Assembly (NCBI GenBank): GCA_902806595.1
Contig: CADCXC010000004.1
Span: 2,418,001-2,482,000 of the forward strand
Source: Pyrenopolyporus hunteri
Lineage: Eukaryota; Ascomycota; Sordariomycetes; Xylariales; Hypoxylaceae
Length of the DNA stretch: 64,000 bases
Reading direction: 5' to 3'
This document shows, piece by piece, positions 48,591 through 60,996 of the stretch. Under the pieces are notes generated by a model that worked only from the letters and a program-made list of their open reading frames with translations, did not search any database and had not been told where the DNA came from. Numbering within the stretch: position 1 is the stretch's first letter; every line of letters starts with the position of its first letter. A program made the translations under genes and the position numbers.

Positions 48591-50284
48591 TTAAAGCACA
48601 TAACGGAAGACCTTCTTCTGCTCTTTATCTGTAAGGTCGAAGAATTCGTTATCAGCGTCGCTGGGTTCGCCTTCTGTCGAGCTTAGGCGGTCGCGTCTCT
48701 TATTCTCCCAAATAAGGTAGAATCGTAATGCAACGGTAAATAGGATACACAATGCGAAACAGATGAAGGCAGCAAGGAAGGCACTGTGATATACTGGCAC
48801 CTCACTTGGGATGAAAAGTTGAGGGGCGACGACCTGTCCGACGCAGAAGGCCACATACATCATCGCGGACGCAGTCGCCTTTTTAGTGTATCCGGCGACG
48901 TTGCTCGACACCAGCGACATGGTGAGTGTGCCGACTATACCATGAGTTTGCACAACATAATATGAGCCAAGTAGCCCGCGCTGATTCTCCCGGGGTAAGG
49001 TGTAGAGAAGAACAGCCCCGATAAGTGCCGGGATTTGGCAGCCTGCGCGTATGGTCAGTAAAAGGAGGGGTGAGGAAAGAGAAGCACCGGAAGCACGTAC
49101 CGGCGATGAGCCAAGTGCGGATGTTCTTGAACCGCCTAGTCATATAGCCGCCAAACAAGATAGATATCGCTTGGATCACACCTAGCGGTACCAGAAGAAG
49201 CGTCGAGTAAAGCGGTTCAAACCCGAATCCATTGATGACAATGCTGCCAAAGGAACCCACCCCACCCGAGGGGATGTCGTCGAGGAAAAACGTCGCCGCA
49301 AGAATCCAACATTGTATGTCCAACATACATTCCTTGAATTGTGACCACTTCCATACATGATTCTCGACCCCGGTGCGGTTGCTCCGGACACGTTCGACAG
49401 CCAAGGCTCGCTCGTGCTCCGAAAGCCAGCGAGCATTTAAGGGCGAGTCGGGAAGGTAATAGAATAAGAAAGCCCCATATAAGATGGTGATAGCACCGAA
49501 GATCAGAAAAAACCAAGCCCAACCTGGGACGGTGTCGTTTTTGATATGAGCAATGCCATAGCCGAGAAGCCCACCGCAGACCTGGCCGATCGAGTTACCA
49601 AGGTACCAATAGGTAATACGAAGCGGCTGCTCATCGCGGGTCCACCATTGGGAGGAGATGACGATGAAGGCGGGGTTGATACAAGACTCTAAACAGCCTA
49701 GGATGGCACGGATGGTCATTAGACTAGCGAAAGAGCGCGATGCAGCCGTGGTCATCAGCACAGCACCCCAGAGCGCGGTTGCAACCGCAACGAAACGGCC
49801 GATGGGGAAATAGACGATCAGGCGGGCGACGACGGGCTGAGAGACCATATAGGCGAGGTAGAAAACGGAGCCAGAGGCCCAATTGTACTGGTTTCCTACT
49901 AGTTGCTAGGGGGAATATAAGATTAGTGGCACCACATGAAAGGAGCTGAGAGCTAATACACCAGACGCACATTGTCCGTTTTCAGGCCAAAATTGGACGA
50001 GTAATTAATGGCGTTCTTGTCCATAAAATTGAGGGTATAAGTGATGATCATCTACCGGAGACGGTTAGTGATTACGGCTGGGCTAAGATGACCAAATCGG
50101 CGCGGTATCGTATTACCAGTGGAAGCAGATGGCGGTCGATCTTGCGCACGATGCGCTTGTCGTCGGCGCGACTCAGGGGTCCGACAACATGCTGCTTAGA
50201 GAATTCGTACGCCTTGTCGACAGCTTCATTGTGGCCGTTGTCGCGTATCGACTCCGCCGTAGTGTTATCCAGGGTTTTTTCCAT
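48591..50284 (-). CDS. MFS permease of the Dal5/allantoate (ACS) type
   Basis: Four exons, 50284-50117, 50051-49971, 49905-49101 and 49042-48591, give 501 aa; introns are 65, 65 and 58 bp with GT-AG ends. The joined N-terminus reads RKIDRHLLPLMIITYTLNFMDKNAINYSSNFGLKTDN, the standard opening of this family, where the DRHLLPL and NF(L/M)DK motifs flank helix 1. About twelve helices follow, with YLPDSPLNARWL marking the central loop. The last junction (LIAGCQIPALIG) restores helix 8-9. Known members import allantoate, ureidosuccinate, dipeptides, nicotinate or pantothenate across the plasma membrane; the substrate here is unknown. It is divergent from the Zn2Cys6 gene, a common arrangement for a regulator and its target. 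Confidence 0.92.
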
Positions 50285-51261
50285 CTTGGATTCCGCGCCG
50301 TCCGGGTGCCGCGGTCAGATCGATCTGCCGTCCAACAGACAACGAAACGCAACACGAAAACAACAAAAGCGCGACGCAAACCAAAAGCAGAGCGGTAGGG
50401 GCGGTTTCCGTTAGGATCGCATAATTGACATAGCTCCCTCTTCTTCGCCGTTTAAGTAAAACTACTTCTCTCGCGATATGTAGCCTTGTGCCGCGTTCTC
50501 TTAAACCACCCGCTGCGCAATAGAGGAAAATAAAAGGGTCGCAGAAATTGTGTGTTGTATAGTATTAGGAGAAGCAGCTGCGATGTTAGTTCTGAATTTT
50601 ACATTTTGCTCTCGGCGTCATCTCCGAGAGTTTCCCTATTACCTGGCTATACTGCATTCATACTATACGTACATAGTACCTATCTACATGTGGGCGGTAG
50701 CTATGTAACGAGGCCTGGATGGTACTATATGTAGGTACCTAGGTATTAACGGCACCCTACATGGTAGCAGCTGCCCGGACAACTGGGTCTTACTGGGGTG
50801 CCTGGTTACCCTTAGGTACCAGATATTGCGCACAGGTTACCACCCCTATAGTATATGATATACCTAGGAACCTGCGGGTGTTAATGGCGTTATCTCGAGA
50901 TGTCGTCCGTTCCTCCCCTTCTGTTCTTATCATACAGCTGACATAGTACGTCCTTAGGTAGGTAGGCAGGTACGCCCAGGCTGGACTAAGTCCCCTTGTG
51001 CTCCCCCACCTCCCCTAGCCTTACCGAGATAATTTCCCTTTTCAGAAGGCATGACAGTAACGGTCCTGCAGCCCCCACCCCGCATATGGCGTGGATAGGG
51101 CGGACGAGGTCCCCACATCCCGTTCGTCTTTTTTTTTTTTTTTCTTTTCCCTTCCCTCGTCAGGGCTGTCAGGGTTCCGAGGGTCTCCTTTTTTTAGTCA
51201 ATTATCTGCAGAATGGATCCTTCCCCATTATTAATCGGTCTTCCACATTCCCAAAAGCATC
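50285..51261. other. Divergent promoter region between permease and regulator
   Basis: A 977-bp shared control region. It holds the CGG-N8-CCG inverted repeat at 50609-50630, TAGGTA/TACCTA words at about 50690 and 50735, and a run of 15 T at 51129-51143 in a pyrimidine-rich stretch before the regulator's start. Confidence 0.7.
50609..50630. promoter_or_regulatory. Candidate Zn2Cys6 binding site (CTCTCGG-N8-CCGAGAG)
   Basis: A perfect 7-bp inverted repeat with CGG and CCG half-sites spaced by 8 bases. It lies 325 bp upstream of the permease ATG and 632 bp upstream of the regulator ATG. Dimeric Zn2Cys6 proteins bind CGG pairs with protein-specific spacing, so the site fits autoregulation plus control of the permease. 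This is an inference from pattern and position only. Confidence 0.45.
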
Positions 51262-53187
51262 ATGAATCGAAGTCGACCGGCGAGGTCGAAGACTGGTTGC
51301 TCCTCGTGCCGACGCCGTAAGGTACGGTGTGATGAGACGAAGCCCGTCTGCAACGCTTGCACGCGTTTGTCTCTGGCTTGTTCGTACGAGCCGAGCCGCG
51401 CGGCAAATTCTACCGAGACGCTCCGCTACAGAGTGCGCTTCGTCAATTCACGATACACTAGATCACGCCTAGATGAGACTAAGACTAATAGCCTACCTCA
51501 AGCTCAATCTCAAGCCCAAGCTACACCCTCTACTTCCTCTGTATCCTCCGTACCCTCTGTGGGACCTTGCCAGCATGCCGCGGAGCCCGTCTCTGACCCC
51601 GAGCGCAGCCCCGAGGTCTCGAAGGGCAATCTAGAACGGCGCTCCAGCGGAACCGGTACAGGCAACCCCGCCGTGCTGCACCACTCCCCCATCCAGCCCT
51701 CGCCCGGAGACCTGTCTCAGCATAATGTCGTACCCAAGGCCGTTCCGGGTCTCGGCCCGGTCGACCCCAGCTCACAATTGAATGGCTACGGTGCACATAT
51801 CGACGTTGGCTACATACCGGCTTTCTTTGACCTTAACATGAACTTTGATCTTCTCGGCGAGGATTGGCTGTCACCGCAAGCGTCAACAAGCGCCTTTACG
51901 TCGGAGCCGGAGCCGGAGCCACACCAGTTTGAGATGCCGGGGGTCGGTGTGAGTACCCAGGAGGCTACGGTCATCATTAGCCCTGATGACAACAGGCTTA
52001 TCCAGCACTACTTGAATGTCATGACTAGCTTTGCCAAGATACGTTGCTCAGGTGATGAAAACATCTATAGCCACATATTCAGCAATATGGCGCTGTTCTA
52101 CGCGCCGCTGTTCAACGCAATAATGGCGTGGACGGCCTTGCATCTTGGGCAAACAAAGTCGGAGCCAGATCTGATTCGCAAGGCCGAGCAGCGATACTCA
52201 CTAGCCGTCTCACTAATGAACCAAGACCGGAATGTTGCCGTACACTTCGAGCTTTCTATCGTTACCATATGGTTCGCCCTGCAGTATCAACTGCTTGCGG
52301 CTCAAGGTATCGAATCTTTCTGTCAGCATTTAAACTTCGCTGCGGAACTTGTTGACACTCGCCGTTGCCGCCTGAGAGCTGGCGCGGAGGTAACCCCCCT
52401 CGGGCATATAGGTTCCCGTATGCTAGTCTGGTTAGGTGCATACGATGCTCGAGGGGCTTGGATCGGGGGGACAGGCCGCTTATTACAGAGCCTGAAGCTA
52501 TTCTGCGAAGAATATGACTTCATAGATGCCGCATACCCAAACTTACCCACTAATACCGAGGATCTGAAGCCTTGCTTGCGTCTGTCCCTAGAACTCGATC
52601 ATATGGCGAGTCGAATAGTCCAATTCCATCGGAGTTCGGTCGCTTCGCCAGCCACGATATGGTTGAGATTGCAATCCGGCCTCATAGCTCTTCAGGAGAG
52701 ATTTGAAAACGATCCTTCGGTCGCGCCCGTCATCTCCTATATCACCAACCCAACCCGCGCTCTCGTCGGTAAGATCACGACAAGGCGCTTCAACGGCTTG
52801 CTACTCTTAGCCGCTTTTTATGCCGTCGTAATAGATTTCCATAGGATGGTCCCTGCCCCTGTGGCGGCTGATATGCCGAGTAAGCTCGTGCCAGTGGAAC
52901 TCGCAGCAACCTACATTATCCGTCTAGCCTCATGGGTTTGCCGGTCCCGGTCGCCGTCGCCGCAGAACTTCTGGCCACGCCTTATATTCTTAGCCGGCAT
53001 CGAAACCACAGATATTGCGTATCAGGACTGGGTAGTAAAGACACTCGCCGAAGCTGAAGTTTGGGGGGGCAATTTTCGTAAGACACGTCTCCTGCTCGAA
53101 CAAGTTATCAAAATTCAGGCCACAGAAGGAGTCCGGGTCGACTACCGCGAAGTCATGCAGAAACATACCGGCGTGTTTATTATCTGA
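51262..53187 (+). CDS. Zn2Cys6 transcription factor
   Basis: An intact intronless frame of 641 aa. The zinc cluster is at the N-terminus with spacing C13-x2-C16-x6-C23-x6-C30-x2-C33-x6-C40, and the basic run RRRKVR sits between the second and third Cys as usual. A Ser/Gln/Pro-rich linker (about residues 70-215) leads to a helical regulatory region from about residue 240 to the end, resembling the fungal-specific Fungal_trans_2 (DUF3468) type (RLIQHYLNVMTSFAKIRCS; RALVGKITTRRFNGLLLLAAF). These proteins act in the nucleus as gene-specific activators or repressors. Divergence from the Dal5-like permease, with a shared CGG-N8-CCG site, suggests the permease and perhaps the next gene, the M20 peptidase, as targets. 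The inducing signal is unknown. Confidence 0.92.
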   Translation: MNRSRPARSKTGCSSCRRRKVRCDETKPVCNACTRLSLACSYEPSRAANSTETLRYRVRFVNSRYTRSRLDETKTNSLPQAQSQAQATPSTSSVSSVPSVGPCQHAAEPVSDPERSPEVSKGNLERRSSGTGTGNPAVLHHSPIQPSPGDLSQHNVVPKAVPGLGPVDPSSQLNGYGAHIDVGYIPAFFDLNMNFDLLGEDWLSPQASTSAFTSEPEPEPHQFEMPGVGVSTQEATVIISPDDNRLIQHYLNVMTSFAKIRCSGDENIYSHIFSNMALFYAPLFNAIMAWTALHLGQTKSEPDLIRKAEQRYSLAVSLMNQDRNVAVHFELSIVTIWFALQYQLLAAQGIESFCQHLNFAAELVDTRRCRLRAGAEVTPLGHIGSRMLVWLGAYDARGAWIGGTGRLLQSLKLFCEEYDFIDAAYPNLPTNTEDLKPCLRLSLELDHMASRIVQFHRSSVASPATIWLRLQSGLIALQERFENDPSVAPVISYITNPTRALVGKITTRRFNGLLLLAAFYAVVIDFHRMVPAPVAADMPSKLVPVELAATYIIRLASWVCRSRSPSPQNFWPRLIFLAGIETTDIAYQDWVVKTLAEAEVWGGNFRKTRLLLEQVIKIQATEGVRVDYREVMQKHTGVFII

Positions 53188-53486
53188 GAAATATTACACG
53201 CAGTAGAACCAACCCTTTAAGAAAAGTAGGATGGCGATGTTGGTGTGCTGTGATATATACCACGCGATGGGTAAGACAATTATGTGCCGTTTGTGCCGCT
53301 TGATTGGCTATGATAAACGTAGTTGAGCTGTCATATCCCTCGGCTAGCCTTTACCCCATATAGGAAAGTTCCTCGTTTTCCCGCTCTGTATACACCTCCG
53401 TCTATATACTGGCTACATATAGATTAATACCCCGACTACAACATACCACTAACTCGAACATCGAAGTGTCCATCAAGCTCTTAACG

Positions 53487-55351
53487 ATGGAGAAGAACCA
53501 AGGGATTGTTCTTTACGAGCGCAGAAAACGGTACAATATGACTAGGAACCTGTTATTCAATTCGCTAATCTTCCTCTGCTTAACTCCTTTATACTACTGT
53601 TCCTCACTGTGCTCCCGAGCTGGGTATTGCTCGAACCTATCAACCAACGGCAAGTCATATCGCAGCGATCCGGATGAATGGTGCCCCCTGCCAGGTGTCG
53701 CCGTTCCCGAGGATGATGGCCTTCGGTCAAGCGAACACTTTATAAGTTCCGAGCAGCTGAAATTGCAGGTCCAACGACTTTCCGCAGCAGTGCGCGTCCC
53801 AACCGAGAGCTACGATGATAATGGAGATGTCGGTGAGGATCCTCGTTGGGGAACGTTTGATGAGTTCCATCACGTCCTTGAGCAGCTTTTCCCACTCGTG
53901 TAAGTCATTACTGGCGAGCTAGAACATGTCTTTTTAACTCCCAAGTTCTGATTCGGTAGATATATATAGACACTCGCAGCTTGAGATCCGCAAGGTAAAT
54001 AGCTACGGCCTTCTGTATATATTCAAGGGTACAGATACTTCCAAGAAACCGATTCTCTTAATGGCACATCAAGACGTCGTTCCTGCGGGTACTCCTTCTC
54101 GCTGGACATATCCTCCTTATGAAGGCTATTTCGACGGATCTTTCCTATGGGGTAGAGGATCGGCCGACTGCAAGAATGTTCTAATCGGTATCCTCTCAGC
54201 TATTGAAGATCTACTTTCCCAGTCGTTTGTACCACACCGCACTGTTGTGCTTGCTTTCGGATTTGATGAGGAGACAGGCGGCATAAGAGGCGCAGCGACA
54301 TTGAACCAGGCCATGATCGAGGAATGGGGCTCGGACTCATTCTTACTTGTATTGGACGAGGGTGGTATGGGTATACAGAGACAAGGAGAGGTCCTTTATG
54401 CCTACCCAGGTGTAAGTGAAAAGGGCTACTACGATATCCAGCTTACTCTCGCGGTGAAGGGGGGCCATAGCTCAAAGCCCCCAAAGCATACCGGCATTGG
54501 CATTATGGCGGACGCAATCGTAGCGTTAGAGAATGAACCATATTCTCCACTACTGACGCAGTCAAATCCTTTCCGCAGGGTCTTGGAATGCAGGGCGAGA
54601 TACTCGCCAGAAGCCGTTCAGCCATGGTTGCGTGACGCACTACTCAGTGGAAGCGAGGAGGAAATTGCCCGAAGGCTCGCTGAAGAAGAAACCGAGGAGC
54701 AGTGGCTGGTACAAACCAGCCAGGCTATAGATGTCATCGCCGGGGGGGTTAAGGTCAATGCCCTACCCGAGAGCGTCCAGCTCCAAGTGAACCATCGCGT
54801 AGCATTGCATGAATCGGTCCAAGAGGTCAACGAACACATTCAACGAGTGTTACAGCCGGTGGTGCAGAAGTATGAACTCGAATTTCGCTTTGAAACTTCG
54901 AATACCTCTCACGCAGAAGACGTGGCCGCGGAAACAGCATCATCGGGGACTCTGGAGATGAAGGCTTTGCAGACGCTTGATATAGCGCCAATATCACCCA
55001 CTGATAATGGCGTGTGGGGTGTCTTCAGCGGTACCATACGGTACATATTCGAGAGCACGGAGAGCGGACAGGGTAGAACGACGATTCCGGTTGGGAATAT
55101 CATGACGGGTAACACGGATACTGTGCATTATTGGAACCTAACCAGGAACATATATAGATTCACCCCGTCCAGAAATGGGACGCGGCTGAACCAGCATGGT
55201 ATCGATGAGCGGATGGAGATGACTGCTCACTTGGAGGGTATAAGATTATATTACGGTAAGTCAACCCCCCATTACATGATAGGGTTTACAATATACCTAA
55301 CACTTAATAATAGACTTGATCCGTAACTTCGACGGTTGGGAGGACGCATGA
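53487..55351 (+). CDS. Carboxypeptidase S-like M20 metallopeptidase
   Basis: Three exons, 53487-53899, 53970-55255 and 55314-55351, give 578 aa, close to yeast vacuolar Cps1 (576). Introns of 70 and 58 bp are GT-AG; splicing restores FPLVHSQLEIRKVN and, at the end, LYYDLIRNFDGWEDA. An N-terminal hydrophobic span (about residues 21-40) after a basic stretch predicts a signal anchor. The M20 active site is complete: metal His171 and catalytic-support Asp173 in MAHQDVVP, bridging Asp204 in GRGSAD, the glutamate pair 238-239 in FDEETGG, an Asp in LDEGG, and the late His524 in GNTDTVH. It should cleave C-terminal residues from small peptides in the vacuole or outside the cell. The ATG at 53487 is the first in frame; a later Met (about residue 18) would shorten the basic start. 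Confidence 0.92.
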
Positions 55352-56388
55352 ACTTGGATATTACGTATCTAGGTCACGTTCTAGAACGTTGAGATGAAGG
55401 AAGGCGGTTGTGCTATTCGCTTAAGTAGGTACCCGTCAAACTTGATGGCGTGGTAGCCGAAATCGAATATACACACGGAGATATAATATCGCCTAAAGAA
55501 GCAAGAATTGCGTTGATCTTGGGATCTGTTCGATGGGGTTTCCTAACGGGGATCGAAGCTGTAAATACTGAACGATGTTCCCGCTCCTCTCTTTTGAAAA
55601 TACAAGCTAGTTGAAAACGGATTGGCGCTGAATACATATCTAACTATCCCTGATTAGTAGGGATTTAGTTTGTTGACGGTAGCTTTACATACGGCATTGG
55701 GAACCGCAAGAACTCTCTCCCGCGGCCTTAAATACAAGTTAGGGGAACGGGAAGCTCTTAGTCGGGACCGGGCTAGGTTCTGATAGTTACCTGTTTTTGT
55801 TGGCTCGGTTAGAAGAGATCTACATAGCTGTTGGACTTTTCTTTTCGCCGCATGGTATGCTCTGATGAGCCTACAGGCGTAGTAAATTGCATAAGTCGCC
55901 CCTGGCTTTGGAGCGGCCGTTCTCCTCGGCTCACGACTTGCCCGATCGGGAAACTCATCGCCTCCTTAGTGGAATGGTTATAGTGCTCCACGCCGCTGCA
56001 GCCAGTAACAATTACCACCCATCGAGCGAAGACAGCGCTTTCAGAGGCCTAGTGCGGTAGAAATTTGCTACGGCTGTTAGAGCCATTCGGCTTCCCCTAT
56101 GAGGCGTTAGCTAAACCCCCGGGAAATGGCACAATTAGAAACGAGCGTGTTAGGCTACTTGGAGGTAGGTCGAAAATCTCCCATAACAGGTATTTTAAAA
56201 AATCAAATATGAAAGATGCATCTGCCACTTCGCGCATTCATAAAATTTTGTTCACGAGCTCCGTCCCTGACCTCGACGAACATGTCCTGCATCCAAGAGG
56301 ATGGATATGCGCCCAACTCCCCTTCAGCACCCTATGAGCTCCCATGCGCCGCAAATACCCATCCTAGGCCTCGGGATCCTATTGGGTG
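55352..56388. other. Intergenic, no gene seen
   Basis: A short frame at 56285-56388 region starting MSCIQEDGY ends at a TGA and is not needed for the ABC gene model. Nothing else is coding-like; the stretch should hold the ABC transporter promoter. Confidence 0.55.
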
Positions 56389-59300
56389 ATGGACCTTCAA
56401 AGAGGTAAGTAAGCGTATAAATGGCACCCCCTATATTAATATATAAATCTCTAACTTCTCTGGAGGGAGATTTGGCACCATCGTGCAGCATGTCTATCAA
56501 ATTTTATAGCAACTGGCTATATACACCTCGTATGCGTTGCGTTATCCGTTATTTTGATACTCGTGTCTGCTGTCTTGTCCAACGGATCATGCGGCCGCGC
56601 AGCAAGGTCCTGGACCCGTTTACCATGTATACCACATGCGCCTCCTGGGTACGCTATTACGCGGGTAGCGCTCTTCGCTGCAGCATTGTCTCTGACGCTG
56701 TGCTCTAAGCCCCAAGATGAATCTTGGATGGAAATATCTGCCTTGAGCTATGTGCTCTTTCTGGGAGTTTCCCAATTCGTATGCAAGTTCAAGACTACCA
56801 GCATTCCTCTGGGCCGCCACATGAACACTCTAGGAGTAGTAATCACCCTCTTGGAAGCTGTCAGGCTGTTATTGCCAATTGCAATTATTGGCTCGTGCAA
56901 GAAGCCTTCGACTGTCGAGTGCATCAAATTGGCTTGTCTAGTGTCTGCGGTTATGGTTTCACTCGTCTCGCCTCGCCGTGTACGAAAGAAGGAGTCTAAC
57001 ATTGAAAGCTTGTCCTCGGAAGGCATGGACGGGGAGCGCTCTCCTGAAGAGACGTGCTCGTGGTTCTCCTATTACGTTTCTTACGAGTGGCTTACATATC
57101 TCATGGTAAGAGGTTTCTTCCGAGATTTAGTTATTGACGATCTTCCTCCTCTGCCAACGTACGATGCGCCCGCGACCCTGCTGCGACGTATGCGCAAAGC
57201 GCGTCGCAAAGGCGGGAAAACTTTCCGAACCCTCTGCCGAACCTTTCGAAACGATATAATGACGATTATGATCTGGTCCGTTGCGACTGCGATGACCGAA
57301 TATCTTGCGCCTTGTGCCATGTTCTATCTCTTGGGTTACCTAGAAAACCGCGACGCGAGCGCCGCCGTGGTGCATCCGTTTGTATGGATTGGGCTTCTCT
57401 TCTTCGGGCCTATGGCTCGATCTGTTTGCTATCAACGGTCCATATTCAAGGGCACGAGGCTTCTCGTCCTTTCCAAAGCGACCATGGTTCAGGAAATATA
57501 CCAAACAGTGTTACGATCACGGGTGGATCACAACTTACATGCGAAGGCCGACTCGCAGCCCTCGAGCTCTTCGTCAAGCGGATCCGATAACTCTCCAAGA
57601 ACCAGCGATGCAGAACCGAGTCCAGCGAAGATAGAAAGCCTATTGTCCTACGATGCCGAAGCGATCGCCAACGTTACCGACATATTCTACGCGCTGACAG
57701 CCAGCACGGTATCGGCGGCAATAGCCATGACGTTTCTATATCAACTATTAGGGTGGCCATCCCTAGTCGGCGTTGCTGTTCTGCTATCCCTGAGCCCGCT
57801 CCCAGCCCTATTCTCCAAACGCCAGTCACGGCTACACGGATTGGTAATGGAGGTGACGGACAGTCGACTCTCGAGGATTTCCGAATACTTGCATTCGATC
57901 CGGACTTTGAAGTTCTTCGCCTGGGAAGATGTAGCATCTAAGGTTATTAATGCCATTCGCGCGACGGAGCAACAGCGAATCTGGAAGCGCAATGTAACTT
58001 CCATGTTCATCTTCTTGGCTGGCGACATGCTGTCGCTTGTCAGTCTCCTATCCATGTTTACGTCGCTTATCCTCTTCACCGACAGGCCATTACGTGCTCC
58101 GGAGGCTTTTACGGCATTATCTCTTACGGAGATCTTGCGCACACAATTCGTATGGCTATGCAAGGTTGCACAATGGGTTGCGCAAGGCCACAAGTCGTTA
58201 CAACGGGTCGATGAATTCTTCGAATCGGTGGTGGAGAGGGAACGTCTTCCGGCCGGCCCTCCGGAATTGAAAAACGCAACCTTCCGCCTAACGAAAACAT
58301 CCAGCTTCCGGCTCCGTAATATTTCCATCTCGTTCCGCGAGAACGCGCTTAATGTCGTTACGGGTCCCATTGGCAGTGGCAAGACATCCTTGCTATTATC
58401 ACTGCTGGGAGAGACGACCCTTGAATCGGGAACAGCAACTTGTCCTCCGGACGTAGGATACGTCCCTCAAACGGCGTGGCTCCAGAATAGCACTATTCGT
58501 CAAAACATCCTGTTCTATAGCCCCTACGATGAGCGGCGATATAGGCGGATAATCCATGCTTGTGATCTTGTCGAAGATATGGCGCAGCTACCTCTAGGCG
58601 ACTTGACACATGTCGGAGAGCAGGGATCGAGTCTTTCCGGAGGCCAGAAGCAAAGGATATCGTTAGCACGGGCGCTGTACTCGCCGTCATCCACCCTCCT
58701 TCTAGATGATGTCTTTTCAGCGCTTGACACGCACACTGCCTTGAGGGTTTACGAACGATGCTTCCGCAGCGGACTTCTAGACGACCGAACGGTTATTTTG
58801 GTAACGCATTTCGCTACGGCCATAGAAGATGCGGAGATATTGGTGTCGCTAGCGCACGGGAGGGTATTGTTCACGAAAACAAACCCTAAAAGCCCCTCCA
58901 GGGATGCCAAGCCGCATTGGGCAGCTCATGAGGTCGAAATTGAAATCGACGCTGCGTCGCAATCAACCGCGAGCCCTCAGACGGGAGGAGTTCTCGTGCG
59001 GAGAGAGTCCGTTGATGTGGTGAATACCGAAGTGGACTTAGATGGAACAGGGGCTGAGGAGAAGAGAGCGTCAGGACGCGTCCCGCGCGGGTACGGTGAG
59101 TTATCCCTACGACTCGTAATAAACCACTAATTCTAATCACCTTGGTAGTTGCCAAATACCTATTTCTCTTTGGCGGTTACGCGCCCGCTACCCTGACGAT
59201 CCTGAACACCATCTTAGTGCAGCTCGCGTACTTCTCAATCACCTTTTGGCTGTCCATCTGGACGGGCCTGTCCACTAGGGATGACTACCGTTTTAAGGCC

Positions 59301-60996
59301 AATTACTACCTCCTTATCCACGTCGGCACAGTCTCGGCTTTTATAGCCCTCCAGTTCCTAAACAACTACTTATACCAGAGGGGCGGGTGGAAGGCCGCAA
59401 AGACAATGCACGAGCGCCTGGTCTCCGCCGTTCTCCGAGCCCCTATTTCTTGGTACGACAACACCCCCGTCGGTCGCATCATCAATCGGTTTGGCGTAGA
59501 CATACAGTCCATGGACAGCATTCTCGTCGACTGGCTACGCATGAGCCTCGACAACGGTATCCGGCTCGTCTTACGCTTGGCCGGCATCGCGTCCATTATG
59601 CCTATATTCGCGCTCCCGGCGGGCGTTTTCTGTCTCATTGGCTTCGCGACGGGCGAGGTATATGCGCGCGCACAGATCTCGATCAAGCGCCTCTGCGCCG
59701 TGAAGAACTCGCCGATCTTCTCGCATTTTAGCGACACCGCCGGAGGTCTCGCGGTTATCCGAGCTCGCAGGCCGATGGATGATATTTTCCAGAAGCACCT
59801 TGCCGATAAGCTTGCTGTGTATATGCGTGCGTTAGAGGCGCAGTATAACTGTAACCGTTGGGTATCCGTCCGATCCGACTTCTGCGCCGCTACGGTCGCT
59901 GTTGCGGCAGGTTGCATAGCCTACTATAAATCTGGCTCACCTGGCCTTGTCGGGTTCTCGCTGACAAATGCCATTGGCTTGAGTCAAACGATACTTACGT
60001 TGGTGAGGAACATGAACGAGTTAGAGGTTGAGTTGAACTCCTTCCAGCGCGTAGCAGAGTACGCGGAGATCGAGCCCGAAGTGAGCCCAGCGGAAGAGGA
60101 GGAACTGAAGAAGCGCGAAGTTCCGGCAGCTTGGCCGACAACGGGTCATGTGGAATTTAGGAATGTGACTGCTCGTTACTCCAATGACGGCCCGGATATC
60201 CTTCGCGACGTGACGTTCAGCGCAAGACCGGGTCAACGGGTAGCCATCATCGGTCGCACTGGTAGTGGGAAGAGCACCGTCGCCCGTTCCCTGCTACGCT
60301 CCACGCACGTGGTTTCGGGGAGCATTACCATCGACGGCATCAACATCAGCGGCGTGCCTCTCAAGCGTCTCCGAGAAACTATTAGCTTCGTACCTCAGGA
60401 CTCGGTGATATTCTCTGGGGACATCCGCTCGAATTTAGACCCAATGGGGAATCTGGACGACACGGAACTACAGTCTGTTCTTACGGCGTGTAATCTCGTC
60501 CAAGTTCATAGCAACGGTAACCAGGAGCCCGGTCCCGGAATCACGGCTTATACCCAGGTCGCGAGTAACGGCAAGAACTTCAGCAACGGGCAAAGGCAGA
60601 TTCTAGGCCTCGCACGCGCCATGTGCCGCCGCTCCAAAGTCGTCATCTTGGACGAAGCAACCGCTTCGGTGGACCACGATACAGACGTGCGCATGCAGCA
60701 ACTCATTCGTTCAGAGTTCGCTGGTTCAACGATCATAACCATCGCCCATCGTTTACGGACTATTATCGATTTTGACCATGTTATTGTCATGGAGGAGGGC
60801 AAGGTAATAGAGTAAGTCACTATTGCGTGGTAGCGAACGCGTTTCTCATCGCATCGGATGCTAACCTTTTTGTAGGAGCGGATCCCCCGCGGAGTTGATT
60901 GATAGCAAGGGTGCCTTTTGGGGTATGTTGAAGAATAGTGGCGAGTACGACACTTTGGTCGCACTGGCGAAACAGGCGAGCCACGGTCAATGTTGA
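56389..60996 (+). CDS. ABCC (MRP-type) ABC transporter, full length
   Basis: Exons 56489-59095, 59149-60811 and 60876-60996 are well supported. A 16-nt first exon at 56389-56404, with an 84-bp GTAAGT...GTGCAG intron, makes the frame start at an ATG and gives 1468 aa, but this start is tentative. Layout: an N-terminal set of about five helices (TMD0, to about residue 190), TMD1, NBD1, TMD2, NBD2. NBD1 has Walker A GPIGSGKT (631-638), signature LSGGQ (721-725) and Walker B LLLDD (D745, D746). NBD2 has GRTGSGKST (from 1243; K1249), FSNGQ (1352-1356) and VVILDE (D1376, E1377). NBD1 thus lacks the catalytic Glu and NBD2's signature is altered, the asymmetry usual in ABCC proteins. These pumps export conjugates, drugs or metabolites at the plasma or vacuolar membrane. 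A Ser-rich insert lies in TMD1. Confidence 0.9.

Noticed and set aside
57741..58382. A 213-codon minus-strand frame inside the ABC transporter (and a similar one at 59366-59917)
   Set aside because: Antisense shadows of a recognised ABC transporter; no independent support.
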